Source of the DNA: Dokdonia sp. Dokd-P16
GTDB lineage: Bacteria > Bacteroidota > Bacteroidia > Flavobacteriales > Flavobacteriaceae
Assembly: GCF_003095655.1 (NCBI RefSeq)
Contig: NZ_CP029151.1
Coordinates: 391,501 to 455,500 of the forward strand
Length of the DNA: 64,000 bases
Direction of reading: 5' to 3'
Part shown: one piece after another, positions 44,155 through 52,476 of the stretch
Numbering within the stretch: position 1 is the stretch's first letter
Layout of the letters: the number at the start of each line of letters is the position of its first letter
Notes under the pieces: model-generated
The model's database searches: none
The model's input: only the letters and a program-made list of their open reading frames with translations
What the model was told of the DNA's origin: nothing
Translations under genes and position numbers: made by a program

Positions 44155-44231
44155 GCACAATTCCTAATTCCCCCAGAAAGCTCAATATATAATTTTTATA
44201 GATTGAGCTTTTATATTAAGAAAGTGGTTAC

Positions 44232-44239
44232 TATCTTTG
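44232..44239 (+). promoter_or_regulatory. Putative trp operon promoter (-7 box TATCTTTG)
   Basis: A perfect TAnnTTTG 7 nt before the leader-peptide ATG. It implies that the leader mRNA begins almost at the start codon. Confidence 0.6.
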
Positions 44240-44246
44240 AACTTCA

Positions 44247-44303
44247 ATGAAAAACAATACAGTACATACTTGGTGGTGGATTACACAACAATCGTTGTCG
44301 TAA
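44247..44303 (+). CDS. trpL: trp leader peptide
   Basis: An 18-codon ORF, MKNNTVHTWWWITQQSLS, with three consecutive Trp codons (44271-44279) just upstream of a terminator and trpE. That is the standard design of a Trp-sensing attenuator peptide. The stop codon lies inside the strand that can pair with the terminator's 5' arm. Confidence 0.9.
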   Translation: MKNNTVHTWWWITQQSLS

Positions 44304-44355
44304 GCGCCTACCTATGTTTTTACATATACAGCCTGTCTTACGACAGGCTTTTTTT
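44285..44355 (+). promoter_or_regulatory. trp transcription attenuator
   Basis: Three exclusive pairings are visible: a small early hairpin ACAAC/GTTGT (44285-44298), an antiterminator TGTCGTAAG (44296-44304) with CTTACGACA (44337-44345), and the terminator AGCCTGTC (44330-44337) with GACAGGCT (44342-44349) plus seven T. A ribosome stalled at the Trp codons would cover the first arm and free the antiterminator strand. Confidence 0.88.
44330..44355 (+). terminator. Attenuator terminator hairpin
   Basis: 8-bp stem with loop TTAC and a T tract (44349-44355), 45 bp before the trpE ATG. Confidence 0.88.
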
Positions 44356-44399
44356 ATGCTCTCAAGTCGCCTTAAAGCCGACAATAATTTAAATGAATT

Positions 44400-45797
44400 A
44401 TGACATATAAATTAAAAACTTCATCAAAACGCCTTCTGGCAGACACCATTACTCCGGTATCTGTATACCTAAGATTGCGTGACCGTTTTCCTAATAGTTT
44501 GCTGCTCGAGAGTAGTGATTATCATGCAAATGATAATAGTTTCTCATACATCTGCTGCAATCCCATCGCTTCCATAGAAGTGGGTAACGGGATCATAAAA
44601 CAGCAATTTCCAGATGGTAAAAGCGAGGAAATAACAATTACTGATGATACTAACGTTGTGGGTGTTTTAGACGCTTTCGCGAAAGCGTTCTCATCTACAA
44701 AGACCGCTCATAAATTCATAAATAATGGATTGTTTGGCTATTTATCGTATGACTCTGTACAGTATTTTGAGGATCTAAAAATCTCCAAAAAAGAGGAAGA
44801 TCTGAATATACCGGATATCTATTATGCGGTATATCAAAATATCATCGCTATCAATCACTTTAATAATGAAGCGCACATCTTCTGCCACAATACTTCTGGA
44901 GAAAGTAATATTGAGGAGATAGAGCAAATGCTCAAGTCAAAAAACTTTGCCGAATATAAGTTTGCTCGTAATAATGAGCTTACAAGCAATATTACAGATG
45001 AAGATTATAAGGCACTTGTAGACACCTGCAAGAAGCACTGCCAGCGTGGAGATGTATTCCAGATTGTACCTAGCAAGCGATTCTCTCAGCAGTTTACTGG
45101 AGATGAGTTTAATGTATACAGAGCACTACGTAGTGTTAACCCTTCTCCTTATTTATTCTATTTTGATTACGGAGATTATAAGATTTTTGGGTCTTCACCA
45201 GAGGCACAAATCATTGTGCAAGATAGAAAGGCAGAGATTCACCCTATTGCAGGAACCTTCAAAAGAACAGGTAATGATGAGCAAGATGCCATCCTTGCCA
45301 AAGAACTTGCAAAGGATGAGAAAGAAAACTCAGAGCACGTGATGCTTGTAGATCTTGCTCGTAATGACCTATCAAGAAATGGCCACGATGTTACGGTAGA
45401 AACCTACCGTGAGGTCCAGTTTTTCTCTCATGTAATACACTTAGTGAGTAAGGTAACTGGGCAAATGCACAAAGATAGTAACACATTACAAGTGGTGGCA
45501 GATACCTTCCCAGCAGGAACCTTGAGCGGAGCACCAAAGCACATGGCGATGCAACTTCTCGAAAAATATGAAAACCGCAACCGAACGTTCTATGGAGGAG
45601 CGATAGGTTTTATGGATTTTTACGGTAATTTTAATCACGCAATTATCATTCGTTCATTCTTGAGTAAAAATCACACGCTACACTGGCAAGCAGGCGCTGG
45701 AGTAGTATCAGGAAGTGACCCAGCAAAGGAATTACAAGAAGTTTATAACAAATTAGGAGCGCTTAATAAAGCACTTGACATCGCAGAAGATATATAG
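44400..45797 (+). CDS. trpE: Anthranilate synthase component I
   Basis: A 465-residue chorismate-using enzyme that makes anthranilate with TrpG. The Trp feedback site LLESS (about 34-38) is present. The catalytic domain shows RGDVFQIVPSKRF, YLFYFDYGDY, GSSPEAQI, HPIAGTFKRTG, GTLSGAPKHMAMQL and GGAIGFMDFYGN. An in-frame palindrome encodes AFAKA near residue 93, in the less conserved N-terminal domain. It is the first gene of the operon, behind the attenuator. Confidence 0.97.
   Translation: MTYKLKTSSKRLLADTITPVSVYLRLRDRFPNSLLLESSDYHANDNSFSYICCNPIASIEVGNGIIKQQFPDGKSEEITITDDTNVVGVLDAFAKAFSSTKTAHKFINNGLFGYLSYDSVQYFEDLKISKKEEDLNIPDIYYAVYQNIIAINHFNNEAHIFCHNTSGESNIEEIEQMLKSKNFAEYKFARNNELTSNITDEDYKALVDTCKKHCQRGDVFQIVPSKRFSQQFTGDEFNVYRALRSVNPSPYLFYFDYGDYKIFGSSPEAQIIVQDRKAEIHPIAGTFKRTGNDEQDAILAKELAKDEKENSEHVMLVDLARNDLSRNGHDVTVETYREVQFFSHVIHLVSKVTGQMHKDSNTLQVVADTFPAGTLSGAPKHMAMQLLEKYENRNRTFYGGAIGFMDFYGNFNHAIIIRSFLSKNHTLHWQAGAGVVSGSDPAKELQEVYNKLGALNKALDIAEDI
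44675..44684. repeat. Iterated palindrome, copy 13
   Basis: In frame in trpE; encodes AFAKA. Confidence 0.9.
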
Positions 45798-45800
45798 ACC

Positions 45801-46370
45801 ATGAAAAAGATATTAGTAATAGATAACTACGATTCCTTTGTGTACAATCTTGTGCACTACCTAGAAGAATTAGATTGTATCGTGACCGTAAAGCGCAACG
45901 ACCAGTTTGCACTTGAAGAGTGCGAAAACTATGACAAAATACTACTCTCACCTGGCCCTGGAATTCCTGATGAAGCTGGCTTACTTAAAGAAGTTATCAA
46001 AACCTATGGAGGAAGAAAACCTATACTAGGCGTTTGCCTTGGGCAGCAAGCTATAGGCGAAGTTTTTGGAGGAACTTTAATTAACCTTGATAAAGTATTT
46101 CACGGAGTAGCAACACAGGTACAAATAACAAAGCCAGATACTGTACTGTTTAAAGACCTAGGTGAAGATATTGCTGTAGGACGCTACCATTCATGGGTAG
46201 TAGCTACAGAAGATTTCCCACCAGCACTAGAAGTTACTGCGGTTGACGATAATGGCCAAATAATGGCTTTACGTCATAGGGAACTTGATATACGTGGTGT
46301 ACAGTTTCACCCAGAATCTGTACTTACACCAGATGGAAAAACGATGATTAAAAACTGGGTACTTAGTTAA
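45801..46370 (+). CDS. trpG: Anthranilate synthase component II (glutamine amidotransferase)
   Basis: A 189-residue class I amidotransferase with catalytic Cys79 in GVCLGQQAIGE, His170 and Glu172 in QFHPES, and the oxyanion-side motif LSPGPGIP (49-56). It supplies ammonia to TrpE. It starts 3 bp after trpE. It is not fused to trpD, unlike in some enterobacteria. Confidence 0.97.
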   Translation: MKKILVIDNYDSFVYNLVHYLEELDCIVTVKRNDQFALEECENYDKILLSPGPGIPDEAGLLKEVIKTYGGRKPILGVCLGQQAIGEVFGGTLINLDKVFHGVATQVQITKPDTVLFKDLGEDIAVGRYHSWVVATEDFPPALEVTAVDDNGQIMALRHRELDIRGVQFHPESVLTPDGKTMIKNWVLS

Positions 46371-46380
46371 ACTTTTAGTT

Positions 46381-46902
46381 ATGAAAATCACTCTACTACT
46401 TATATTGAGTTGCTTCCTGTTAATGGGAGGTTGCGATAGCACACAAAAAACTGCTCAGCCTGCGGCTCAAAATGAACCAGTGGTAGTGATAGAAGCATCT
46501 CCAGAACCTTTGAAAGAGGTACTACCAGAAGAGAAAACAGATGCTCATAAAAAACTGATTTTCAACACAAAGCTAAGTGTGAGTCCAGAAAGACCTAATT
46601 GGGTACTTTTTTCTAATGGTACTCATTTATTATTTCCAGTAGGAACTACTAAAGAAGATATGCGCAAGACTTCTTTAGGTCTTTTGCAGCGCTATAACAA
46701 TGAGTCTTTTAAAGTAAGAAAATCGCCTATTGTAAAAGGATGGGTAGCACGTACTCCAAAAGGGATTTATAATTATGTATCTCTTGTACAAGCCAGCTCA
46801 CGCCTAGCAACTAACAAGGAACTTGCAAGCATAGGAAAACAAAATGTAATGAAGGATAAGGCAAATCCTGTGATCATTCACATCAACATACCAAAACAAT
46901 GA
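46381..46902 (+). CDS. Lipoprotein of unknown function inside the trp operon
   Basis: A 173-residue lipoprotein: signal peptide MKITLLLILSCFLLMGGC, lipid Cys18, a Pro/Glu/Ala-rich linker (about 24-55), then a small alpha/beta domain (NWVLFSNGTHLLFP...VKGWVARTPKGIYNYV). No family recognised. Its stop overlaps the trpD start (ATGA), so it is a true operon member, although a surface lipoprotein has no known role in tryptophan synthesis. Confidence 0.75.
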   Translation: MKITLLLILSCFLLMGGCDSTQKTAQPAAQNEPVVVIEASPEPLKEVLPEEKTDAHKKLIFNTKLSVSPERPNWVLFSNGTHLLFPVGTTKEDMRKTSLGLLQRYNNESFKVRKSPIVKGWVARTPKGIYNYVSLVQASSRLATNKELASIGKQNVMKDKANPVIIHINIPKQ

Positions 46903-47891
46903 AACAAATACTCAATAGATTAATAAATCACGATCAGCTCACAAAAACAGAGAGTCGTGAGGTACTCGTAAATATTTCTGAAGGAAAATATAATCACAGT
47001 CAGATTGCTTCTTTTCTCACAGTCTATATGATGCGTAGCATTACCGTAGATGAGTTAGAAGGTTTTAGAGACGCATTGCTAGATCTTTGTCTTGCAGTGG
47101 ATTTTTCTGAGTATAATGCTATAGATCTTTGTGGTACTGGAGGTGATGGAAAAGATACTTTTAATATCTCAACACTGTCTAGTTTTATCACTGCTGGTGC
47201 TGGAGTAAACGTTACAAAACACGGTAATTACGGAGTGAGCTCTGTGAGTGGTAGTAGTAATGTAATGGAGCACCTTGGGATTAAATTCAGTAATGACAAG
47301 GACTTTTTAAAACGCTCTATGGATGAAGTGGGCATGTGTGTATTACACGCACCACTTTTCCACCCTGCCATGAAAAATGTAGCACCTATACGCAGAGAAT
47401 TAGGTGTAAAGACCTTTTTCAATATGCTAGGCCCTATGGTTAATCCTGCGTTCCCAAGCAACCAGTTAGTGGGCGTTTTTAACCTTGAGCTCGCTAGGAT
47501 GTACGGATATTTATATCAAAAAGGTGATAAGAATTTTACCATACTACACGCCCTAGATGGTTATGATGAGATCTCACTTACGGGAGCTACAAAAGCAATT
47601 ACTAATCATACAGAGATGATGCTTGAGCCAGCAGATTTTGGCGTAAGCCCACATTTACAGAAAGATATTTATGGAGGTGATACTGTGGAGTCTTCGGCAA
47701 AGATATTTATGGATGTGATTTCAGGTAAGGGAACAGACGCTCAGAATAATGTGGTGTGTGCAAATGCAGGAATGGCGATTGCTACCGTGCAAGGACTAAC
47801 ACCTCTTCAAGGATTTGAAAAAGCAAAAGAGAGTTTGTTTTCTGGTAAAGCAGCTCAAAAACTAAGCAAACTACAAGCCTTAAGCAACTAA
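46899..47891 (+). CDS. trpD: Anthranilate phosphoribosyltransferase
   Basis: A 330-residue enzyme that joins anthranilate to PRPP. The PRPP site GTGGDGKDTFNIST (about 79-92), KHGNYGVSSVSGSS (about 107-120) and RRELGVKTFFNMLGPMVNP (about 165-183) are intact. Normal length. It overlaps the upstream lipoprotein gene by 4 bp. Confidence 0.97.
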   Translation: MKQILNRLINHDQLTKTESREVLVNISEGKYNHSQIASFLTVYMMRSITVDELEGFRDALLDLCLAVDFSEYNAIDLCGTGGDGKDTFNISTLSSFITAGAGVNVTKHGNYGVSSVSGSSNVMEHLGIKFSNDKDFLKRSMDEVGMCVLHAPLFHPAMKNVAPIRRELGVKTFFNMLGPMVNPAFPSNQLVGVFNLELARMYGYLYQKGDKNFTILHALDGYDEISLTGATKAITNHTEMMLEPADFGVSPHLQKDIYGGDTVESSAKIFMDVISGKGTDAQNNVVCANAGMAIATVQGLTPLQGFEKAKESLFSGKAAQKLSKLQALSN

Positions 47892-47892
47892 G

Positions 47893-48669
47893 ATGACGAT
47901 ACTAGATAAAATTACAGCAGATAAAATCAAGGAAGTAGCTTTAAGAAAAAGCCTTATTCCTGTGAGTCAGTTAGAGCAATCTGTGCTTTTTGAACGAGAT
48001 ATTATTTCGCTCGCTAAGGCCGTGCGCGATGGCTCTGGTATTATTGCAGAGCACAAAAGAAGATCACCTAGTAAGTCTGTTATAAATAATGGATTAAATG
48101 TACAAGACGTTGCTCGTGGTTATGAGCAAGCTGGTGTGAGCGGTATGTCTGTACTTACAGATATGAAATATTTTGGCGGCTCGCTAGACGATTTGATTAT
48201 CGCTAGAGCTTCGACTAGTTTTCCACTATTACGCAAAGAGTTTATAGTAGATGAATACCAGATTCTTGAAGCCAAGGCGTACGGTGCAGATGCGATATTA
48301 CTGATTGCAGCTACGCTTTCGCGAAAGCAAATAGAGCAGTTTTCGACCTTTGCAAAAAGTCTTGGTCTCGATGTGCTTTGTGAATCTCACAATGAAGAAG
48401 AATTACAGAAGTCAATTATGCCATCTGTAGATATGCTAGGCATCAACAACCGAAACCTTAAGACCTTTGAAGTAAGTCTAGAAACGAGCAAGGAACTCAT
48501 TAAACAAATTCCAGACAATTTTATAAAAATCTCAGAAAGTGGCATTAGCTCGGTTGAAGCGATTAAAGAACTAAAACCACACGGTTTTCACGGATTTTTA
48601 ATTGGTGAAAACTTTATGAAAACAGATAACCCAGGAGAGAGCGCAGCAACTTTTATTAATCAGTTATAA
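47893..48669 (+). CDS. trpC: Indole-3-glycerol phosphate synthase
   Basis: A 258-residue TIM-barrel enzyme. Conserved segments are IIAEHKRRSPSKS (about 50-62, catalytic Lys), SVLTDMKYFGGS, LRKEFIVDEYQI, LGINNRNLKTFEVS and SESGISS. One in-frame iterated palindrome encodes LSRKQ near residue 143. It starts 1 bp after the trpD stop. Confidence 0.97.
   Translation: MTILDKITADKIKEVALRKSLIPVSQLEQSVLFERDIISLAKAVRDGSGIIAEHKRRSPSKSVINNGLNVQDVARGYEQAGVSGMSVLTDMKYFGGSLDDLIIARASTSFPLLRKEFIVDEYQILEAKAYGADAILLIAATLSRKQIEQFSTFAKSLGLDVLCESHNEEELQKSIMPSVDMLGINNRNLKTFEVSLETSKELIKQIPDNFIKISESGISSVEAIKELKPHGFHGFLIGENFMKTDNPGESAATFINQL
48317..48326. repeat. Iterated palindrome, copy 14
   Basis: In frame in trpC; read in another frame than usual, giving LSRKQ. 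Confidence 0.9.
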
Positions 48670-48671
48670 TT

Positions 48672-49028
48672 ATGGGGTTTTGGGGTGATTTATTTAAGAG
48701 TAAAAAACGTAATAATCCAGAAGATTACTACAAAACAGAAATCACAGAATCTTACGTTCGTGTTACACATCCTCACAGAAATACAGAGGAAATAAATTGG
48801 TCAGAAATTGAAGAAATTAAGTTGGCAAACACAGATGATGGACCATTAGCAATTGACATATGGCTTGTTCTTATTGGTAATAATAAGGGCTGCTCAATAC
48901 CCCACGGGAGTGAAGGGTATGAAGATGTGTACGATATCATATCTACTTATGAAGGGTTCAATTTTGAGAATGTTATAAAATCTATGAGCTGTACAGATAA
49001 TCAGTTATTTGAATTGTGGAAAAAATGA
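48672..49028 (+). CDS. Hypothetical protein inside the trp operon
   Basis: A 118-residue soluble protein starting MGFWGDLFKSKKR. It has a PH-like pattern (ITESYVRVTHPHRNTEEINWSEIEEIKL) and an acidic C-terminal half. No catalytic motif recognised. Its stop overlaps the trpF start (ATGA), so it is translationally coupled. Confidence 0.75.
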   Translation: MGFWGDLFKSKKRNNPEDYYKTEITESYVRVTHPHRNTEEINWSEIEEIKLANTDDGPLAIDIWLVLIGNNKGCSIPHGSEGYEDVYDIISTYEGFNFENVIKSMSCTDNQLFELWKK

Positions 49029-49672
49029 AAATCAAAATATGCGGTATGAAGCATAATACACAAGAGGTAGCTGCATTGCAGCCAGACTATCTTGGGTTTA
49101 TATTTTATGAGAAGAGCAAACGAGATTTTGGCGACCTAGAGATTCCAGAATTACCTGAGGGAATTGACCGCGTAGGGGTTTTTGTAGATGCTGATATTGC
49201 TTTCGCGAAAGCGAAAATAACACAGCACAACCTCAACGTGATCCAGTTACATGGTAGCGAAACACCTGAATATATAAATGAGCTTCAAAGTTGTCTGGTC
49301 GAGCGCAGTCGAGACCTCAAGATTTGGAAAGTTTTTGGAATCAAAGACAGTTTTGACTTTGAGCAGCTCACTCCTTACGAGGGCCTTGTAGATGCTTTCC
49401 TTTTTGACACAAAGGGAAAAGAAAAAGGAGGAAATGGATACACCTTTGACTGGAGTGTGTTAAAAAATTACACATCTCAAACGCCTATCATTTTAAGTGG
49501 CGGCATAGGACTAGAAGAAGTAGAAAAAGTAACAAAAATACTGGCAACAGATTTGCCTATTATCGCACTTGATGTAAATAGCAAGTTTGAAGATGAGCCA
49601 GGAATGAAGAATATAGAAAAATTGAAAAAGTTTAAAGAAGCGATCGCAGCGTTTACGCCGTCTCGCTCATAA
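49025..49672 (+). CDS. trpF: Phosphoribosylanthranilate isomerase
   Basis: A TIM-barrel enzyme of about 215 residues. Catalytic Cys in KICGMK (about 3-8), [17 protein letters not shown] and [16 protein letters not shown] are intact. I choose ATG 49025, which gives the ATGA overlap, over an in-frame ATG at 49016. Two insertions by repeat sequences are in frame: the iterated palindrome (AFAKAK) and a second palindrome at 49298-49317 (VERSRD). Confidence 0.95.
   Translation: MKIKICGMKHNTQEVAALQPDYLGFIFYEKSKRDFGDLEIPELPEGIDRVGVFVDADIAFAKAKITQHNLNVIQLHGSETPEYINELQSCLVERSRDLKIWKVFGIKDSFDFEQLTPYEGLVDAFLFDTKGKEKGGNGYTFDWSVLKNYTSQTPIILSGGIGLEEVEKVTKILATDLPIIALDVNSKFEDEPGMKNIEKLKKFKEAIAAFTPSRS
49201..49210. 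repeat. Iterated palindrome, copy 15
   Basis: In frame in trpF; encodes AFAKAK. Confidence 0.9.
49298..49317. repeat. Palindromic repeat inside trpF (GGTCGAGCGCAGTCGAGACC)
   Basis: The near-palindrome resembles a dispersed intergenic repeat of Bacteroidota with TCGA arms around GCGCAG. Here it is in frame within trpF and adds residues VERSRD. Confidence 0.55.
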
Positions 49673-49682
49673 TACAATTGCT

Positions 49683-50885
49683 ATGAATACACTAGAAAAA
49701 GAAAAAAGTTACCAAGCAGACGAGAGAGGCTATTATGGAGATTTTGGAGGTGCATTTATTCCAGAAATGCTCTACCCTAATGTAGAAGAATTGCGCTCAC
49801 AGTATGTACAAATCATGCAAGAGCCAGACTTCCAAGAGGAATTCAAGCAACTCCTTAAAGACTACGTAGGTCGCCCTACTCCGCTTTATTATGCAAAAAG
49901 ATTTAGTGAGAAGTATGGTACAAAAGTCTACTTAAAAAGAGAAGATCTTTGTCATACAGGAGCACATAAAGTAAATAATACGATAGGTCAGATTTTAATG
50001 GCGCAGCGTCTAGGTAAAACTAGAATCATTGCAGAGACTGGTGCTGGACAGCACGGTGTTGCAACAGCTACCGTTTGTGCACTTATGGGACTAGAATGTA
50101 TCGTATATATGGGTGCTATTGATATAGAGCGCCAGGCGCCAAACGTGGCACGCATGAAAATGCTAGGAGCAACCGTGCGACCAGCAATGTCTGGAAGTAG
50201 AACACTTAAAGATGCAACAAACGAGGCTATACGTGACTGGATCAATAACCCAGTAAACACACATTACATTATAGGTTCTGTGGTGGGACCACACCCATAT
50301 CCAGATATGGTAGCGCGTTTCCAGTCGGTGATTTCTGAGGAGACTAAGAAGCAATTACTAGAAAAAGAAGGGAAAGAAAATCCTGACTATGTAGTTGCCT
50401 GTGTAGGTGGCGGTAGTAATGCTGCTGGTTTATACTACCACTATCTAGATCAACCAGATGTAGGCATTATCGCTGTAGAAGCTGCTGGAAAAGGGGTAGA
50501 TACTGGTGAGAGTGCTGCAACATCTGCACTAGGTCGTGAAGGAATTATACACGGAAGTAAGACCTTGTTGATGCAAACAGACGATGGGCAGATTACAGAG
50601 CCTTATTCTATTTCTGCTGGTCTTGATTACCCAGGTGTAGGACCTATGCACGCAAATCTCTTCCGCTCTGGACGTGGGGAGTTTATCTCTGTTACAGATG
50701 AAGATGCAATGGCAGCTGGACTAGAATTAAGTAAACTAGAAGGTATTATTCCTGCGATAGAAACAAGTCATGCGCTTGCTATTTTTGAAACTAGAAAATT
50801 CAAAAAAGATGATATTGTGGTGATCAATCTTTCGGGACGTGGTGATAAGGATTTGAATACCTATATCGATTATTTCAAGCTTTAG
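49683..50885 (+). CDS. trpB: Tryptophan synthase beta chain
   Basis: A 400-residue PLP enzyme that makes Trp from indole and serine. The PLP lysine lies in HTGAHKVNN (about 91-99), with GAGQHGVA (about 121-128) and the phosphate loop GGGSNAAG (about 241-248). Normal TrpB1 length. It is separated from trpA by a 530-bp stretch containing a GIY-YIG gene and repeats. Confidence 0.98.
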   Translation: MNTLEKEKSYQADERGYYGDFGGAFIPEMLYPNVEELRSQYVQIMQEPDFQEEFKQLLKDYVGRPTPLYYAKRFSEKYGTKVYLKREDLCHTGAHKVNNTIGQILMAQRLGKTRIIAETGAGQHGVATATVCALMGLECIVYMGAIDIERQAPNVARMKMLGATVRPAMSGSRTLKDATNEAIRDWINNPVNTHYIIGSVVGPHPYPDMVARFQSVISEETKKQLLEKEGKENPDYVVACVGGGSNAAGLYYHYLDQPDVGIIAVEAAGKGVDTGESAATSALGREGIIHGSKTLLMQTDDGQITEPYSISAGLDYPGVGPMHANLFRSGRGEFISVTDEDAMAAGLELSKLEGIIPAIETSHALAIFETRKFKKDDIVVINLSGRGDKDLNTYIDYFKL

Positions 50886-50897
50886 TTTAAACGTTTG

Positions 50898-50922
50898 TCA
50901 TTTCCGCGAAGGCGGAAATCCC
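50898..50922. repeat. REP-like palindrome after trpB
   Basis: TGTCATTTCCGCGAAGGCGGAAATCCC, an imperfect palindrome of the ATTCCCGCGAAGGCGGGAAT type. Related copies lie after the GIY-YIG gene and at 52984-53008. Confidence 0.75.
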
Positions 50923-50929
50923 ACACAAA

Positions 50930-51220
50930 ATGGAGCCAAAACAGTTTTACACGTACATAATAACAAACAAGAACAACACTGTTTTATATCTTGGGTTTAC
51001 AGACAATTTAAAAAGAAGAATTAGCCAACATAAATCAAAAAGTTCTAAAGGGTTTTCAGGTAGGTACAATACCGAAAAATTAATTTGGTTTGAAACTACT
51101 CGATATGTTGAAAACGCTATCAGAAGAGAAAAACAAATCAAAAAATGGAACCGTGAGTGGAAAGAGAATTTAATTAATGATATGAATCCTATGTGGGAAG
51201 ATTTATATTGGATGTTGTGA
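50930..51220 (+). CDS. GIY-YIG endonuclease-like protein (UPF0213-like)
   Basis: A 96-residue single-domain GIY-YIG protein. The GIY-YIG strands read FYTYIITNK and LYLGFTDNLKRRI (catalytic Arg), and the REKQIKKWNREWKENLI helix carries the conserved Glu region. It lies between trpB and trpA, flanked by REP-like palindromes, which suggests that it travels with them. Whether it cleaves DNA is unknown. Confidence 0.88.
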   Translation: MEPKQFYTYIITNKNNTVLYLGFTDNLKRRISQHKSKSSKGFSGRYNTEKLIWFETTRYVENAIRREKQIKKWNREWKENLINDMNPMWEDLYWML

Positions 51221-51226
51221 CATCGC

Positions 51227-51236
51227 TTTCGCGAAA
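51227..51236. repeat. Iterated palindrome, copy 16
   Basis: Directly after the GIY-YIG stop codon. Confidence 0.9.
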
Positions 51237-51305
51237 GCGGAATGTCAAATTTTAATATAGTAAATAAAATTCCTTTAAGTAGATAAGCTCATAAATAGAC
51301 TAAAA

Positions 51306-51406
51306 TTCCCGTTTACACGGACAATAACAAATACAAACTAAGATTCCCGCCTACGCGGACAATCACCAATACAAACTGAGATTCCCGCCTACGCGGGAAT
51401 GACAAA
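51306..51406. repeat. Three tandem REP-like half palindromes
   Basis: Units around 51307, 51342 and 51381 read ATTCCCGTTTACACGGACAAT, then GATTCCCGCCTACGCGGACAA, then GATTCCCGCCTACGCGGGAA. Only the last keeps the full palindrome. They separate the GIY-YIG gene from trpA. Confidence 0.75.
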
Positions 51407-51418
51407 ATATTTATTCAG

Positions 51419-52180
51419 ATGAATAGAATAAAACAAAAATTACAAGAAGATAAAAAGCTACTAAGCTTATACTTCACTGCTGGATATCCAGCGATAGATG
51501 ATACTGTTTCAATATTAACGCAGCTTCAAGAAAGCGGTGTTGATATGGTGGAGATAGGGTTACCATTTTCTGATCCGCTGGCAGATGGACCTACTATTCA
51601 AGAATCCAGTACTGCCGCGCTTCATAACGGAATGACAACAGAGAAGCTTTTTTCTCAATTAGACGGAATTCGTGAGACCATACATATCCCACTTATTGTG
51701 ATGGGTTACTTTAACCCGATGTTGCAATATGGAGTTGAGAAATTCTGTAAGCGTTGTCAAGAAATAGGGATAGATGGTATTATCATGCCGGACTTACCAC
51801 TAGCAGAATACGAAGCAGAGTATAAAGCAATCTTCGAAAAATACGGACTTATCAATGTATTTCTCATTACTCCTCAAACGAGTGATGCACGCATCCAGCA
51901 ACTAGATGCGGCAAGTGACGGCTTTATCTATATGGTGAGTAGCGCGAGTACTACAGGTGGTACAAGTGGCTTTAGCAATACAACTTCAGATTATTTTGAG
52001 CGCATCGCGGCAATGAATCTAAAGAGCCAGCAAATTGTAGGATTTGGTATTAGTAATGAAGAGACTTTTAAAGCAGCAACTACCCATCAAAAAGGTGCCA
52101 TTATAGGAAGTGCATTTATAAAGCATATTACTAAGAATGGAGCAAATAGTGTTGCTAGCTTTGTAGAAACTATTAGGTAA
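51419..52180 (+). CDS. trpA: Tryptophan synthase alpha chain
   Basis: A 253-residue TIM-barrel enzyme that cleaves indole-3-glycerol phosphate. The catalytic Glu lies in MVEIGLPFSDPLADGPTIQ (about 42-60), and the catalytic Asp lies in the same segment. PDLPLAEY, SSASTTGGTSG and GFGIS follow. It is the last enzyme gene of the operon and may need its own promoter because of the 530-bp gap after trpB. Confidence 0.97.
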   Translation: MNRIKQKLQEDKKLLSLYFTAGYPAIDDTVSILTQLQESGVDMVEIGLPFSDPLADGPTIQESSTAALHNGMTTEKLFSQLDGIRETIHIPLIVMGYFNPMLQYGVEKFCKRCQEIGIDGIIMPDLPLAEYEAEYKAIFEKYGLINVFLITPQTSDARIQQLDAASDGFIYMVSSASTTGGTSGFSNTTSDYFERIAAMNLKSQQIVGFGISNEETFKAATTHQKGAIIGSAFIKHITKNGANSVASFVETIR

Positions 52181-52258
52181 TCAACACTTTAACCTAAGAC
52201 TAACAAGCCTTTAAGACGAATTAACAACCGTGATTTTTATCTTTATATCAACTTAAAA

Positions 52259-52399
52259 ATGAACAAGATTATGGAACGTAAATTTGAAAGAAAAGTAGAG
52301 CAAACAAACCCGACCAATCCAACGGGAAATGTAAACCAGACTACAAATGACTTTGATATCGATAAAAAGACTATCAAAGATCAACAGAATAAAAAGTAA
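52259..52399 (+). CDS. Small hydrophilic protein, 46 residues
   Basis: Short ORF MNKIMERKFERKVEQ followed by an Asn/Thr/Pro-rich part (NPTNPTGNVNQTTND) and a Lys-rich end. An in-frame ATG at 52271 is an alternative start. A strong terminator lies 28 bp after the stop. Composition is that of a disordered protein; no family recognised. Confidence 0.55.
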   Translation: MNKIMERKFERKVEQTNPTNPTGNVNQTTNDFDIDKKTIKDQQNKK

Positions 52400-52426
52400 G
52401 TTGAGATTACCCTATATATAAATGGT

Positions 52427-52452
52427 AAAGCCGCCCAATGGGCGGCTTTTTT
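52427..52452 (+). terminator. Terminator at the end of the trp region
   Basis: 10-bp stem AAAGCCGCCC/GGGCGGCTTT, 3-nt loop, and T tract. It probably also ends coaD on the other strand. Confidence 0.9.
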
Positions 52453-52476
52453 ATGAAATAATCCGAGTAAATTATA

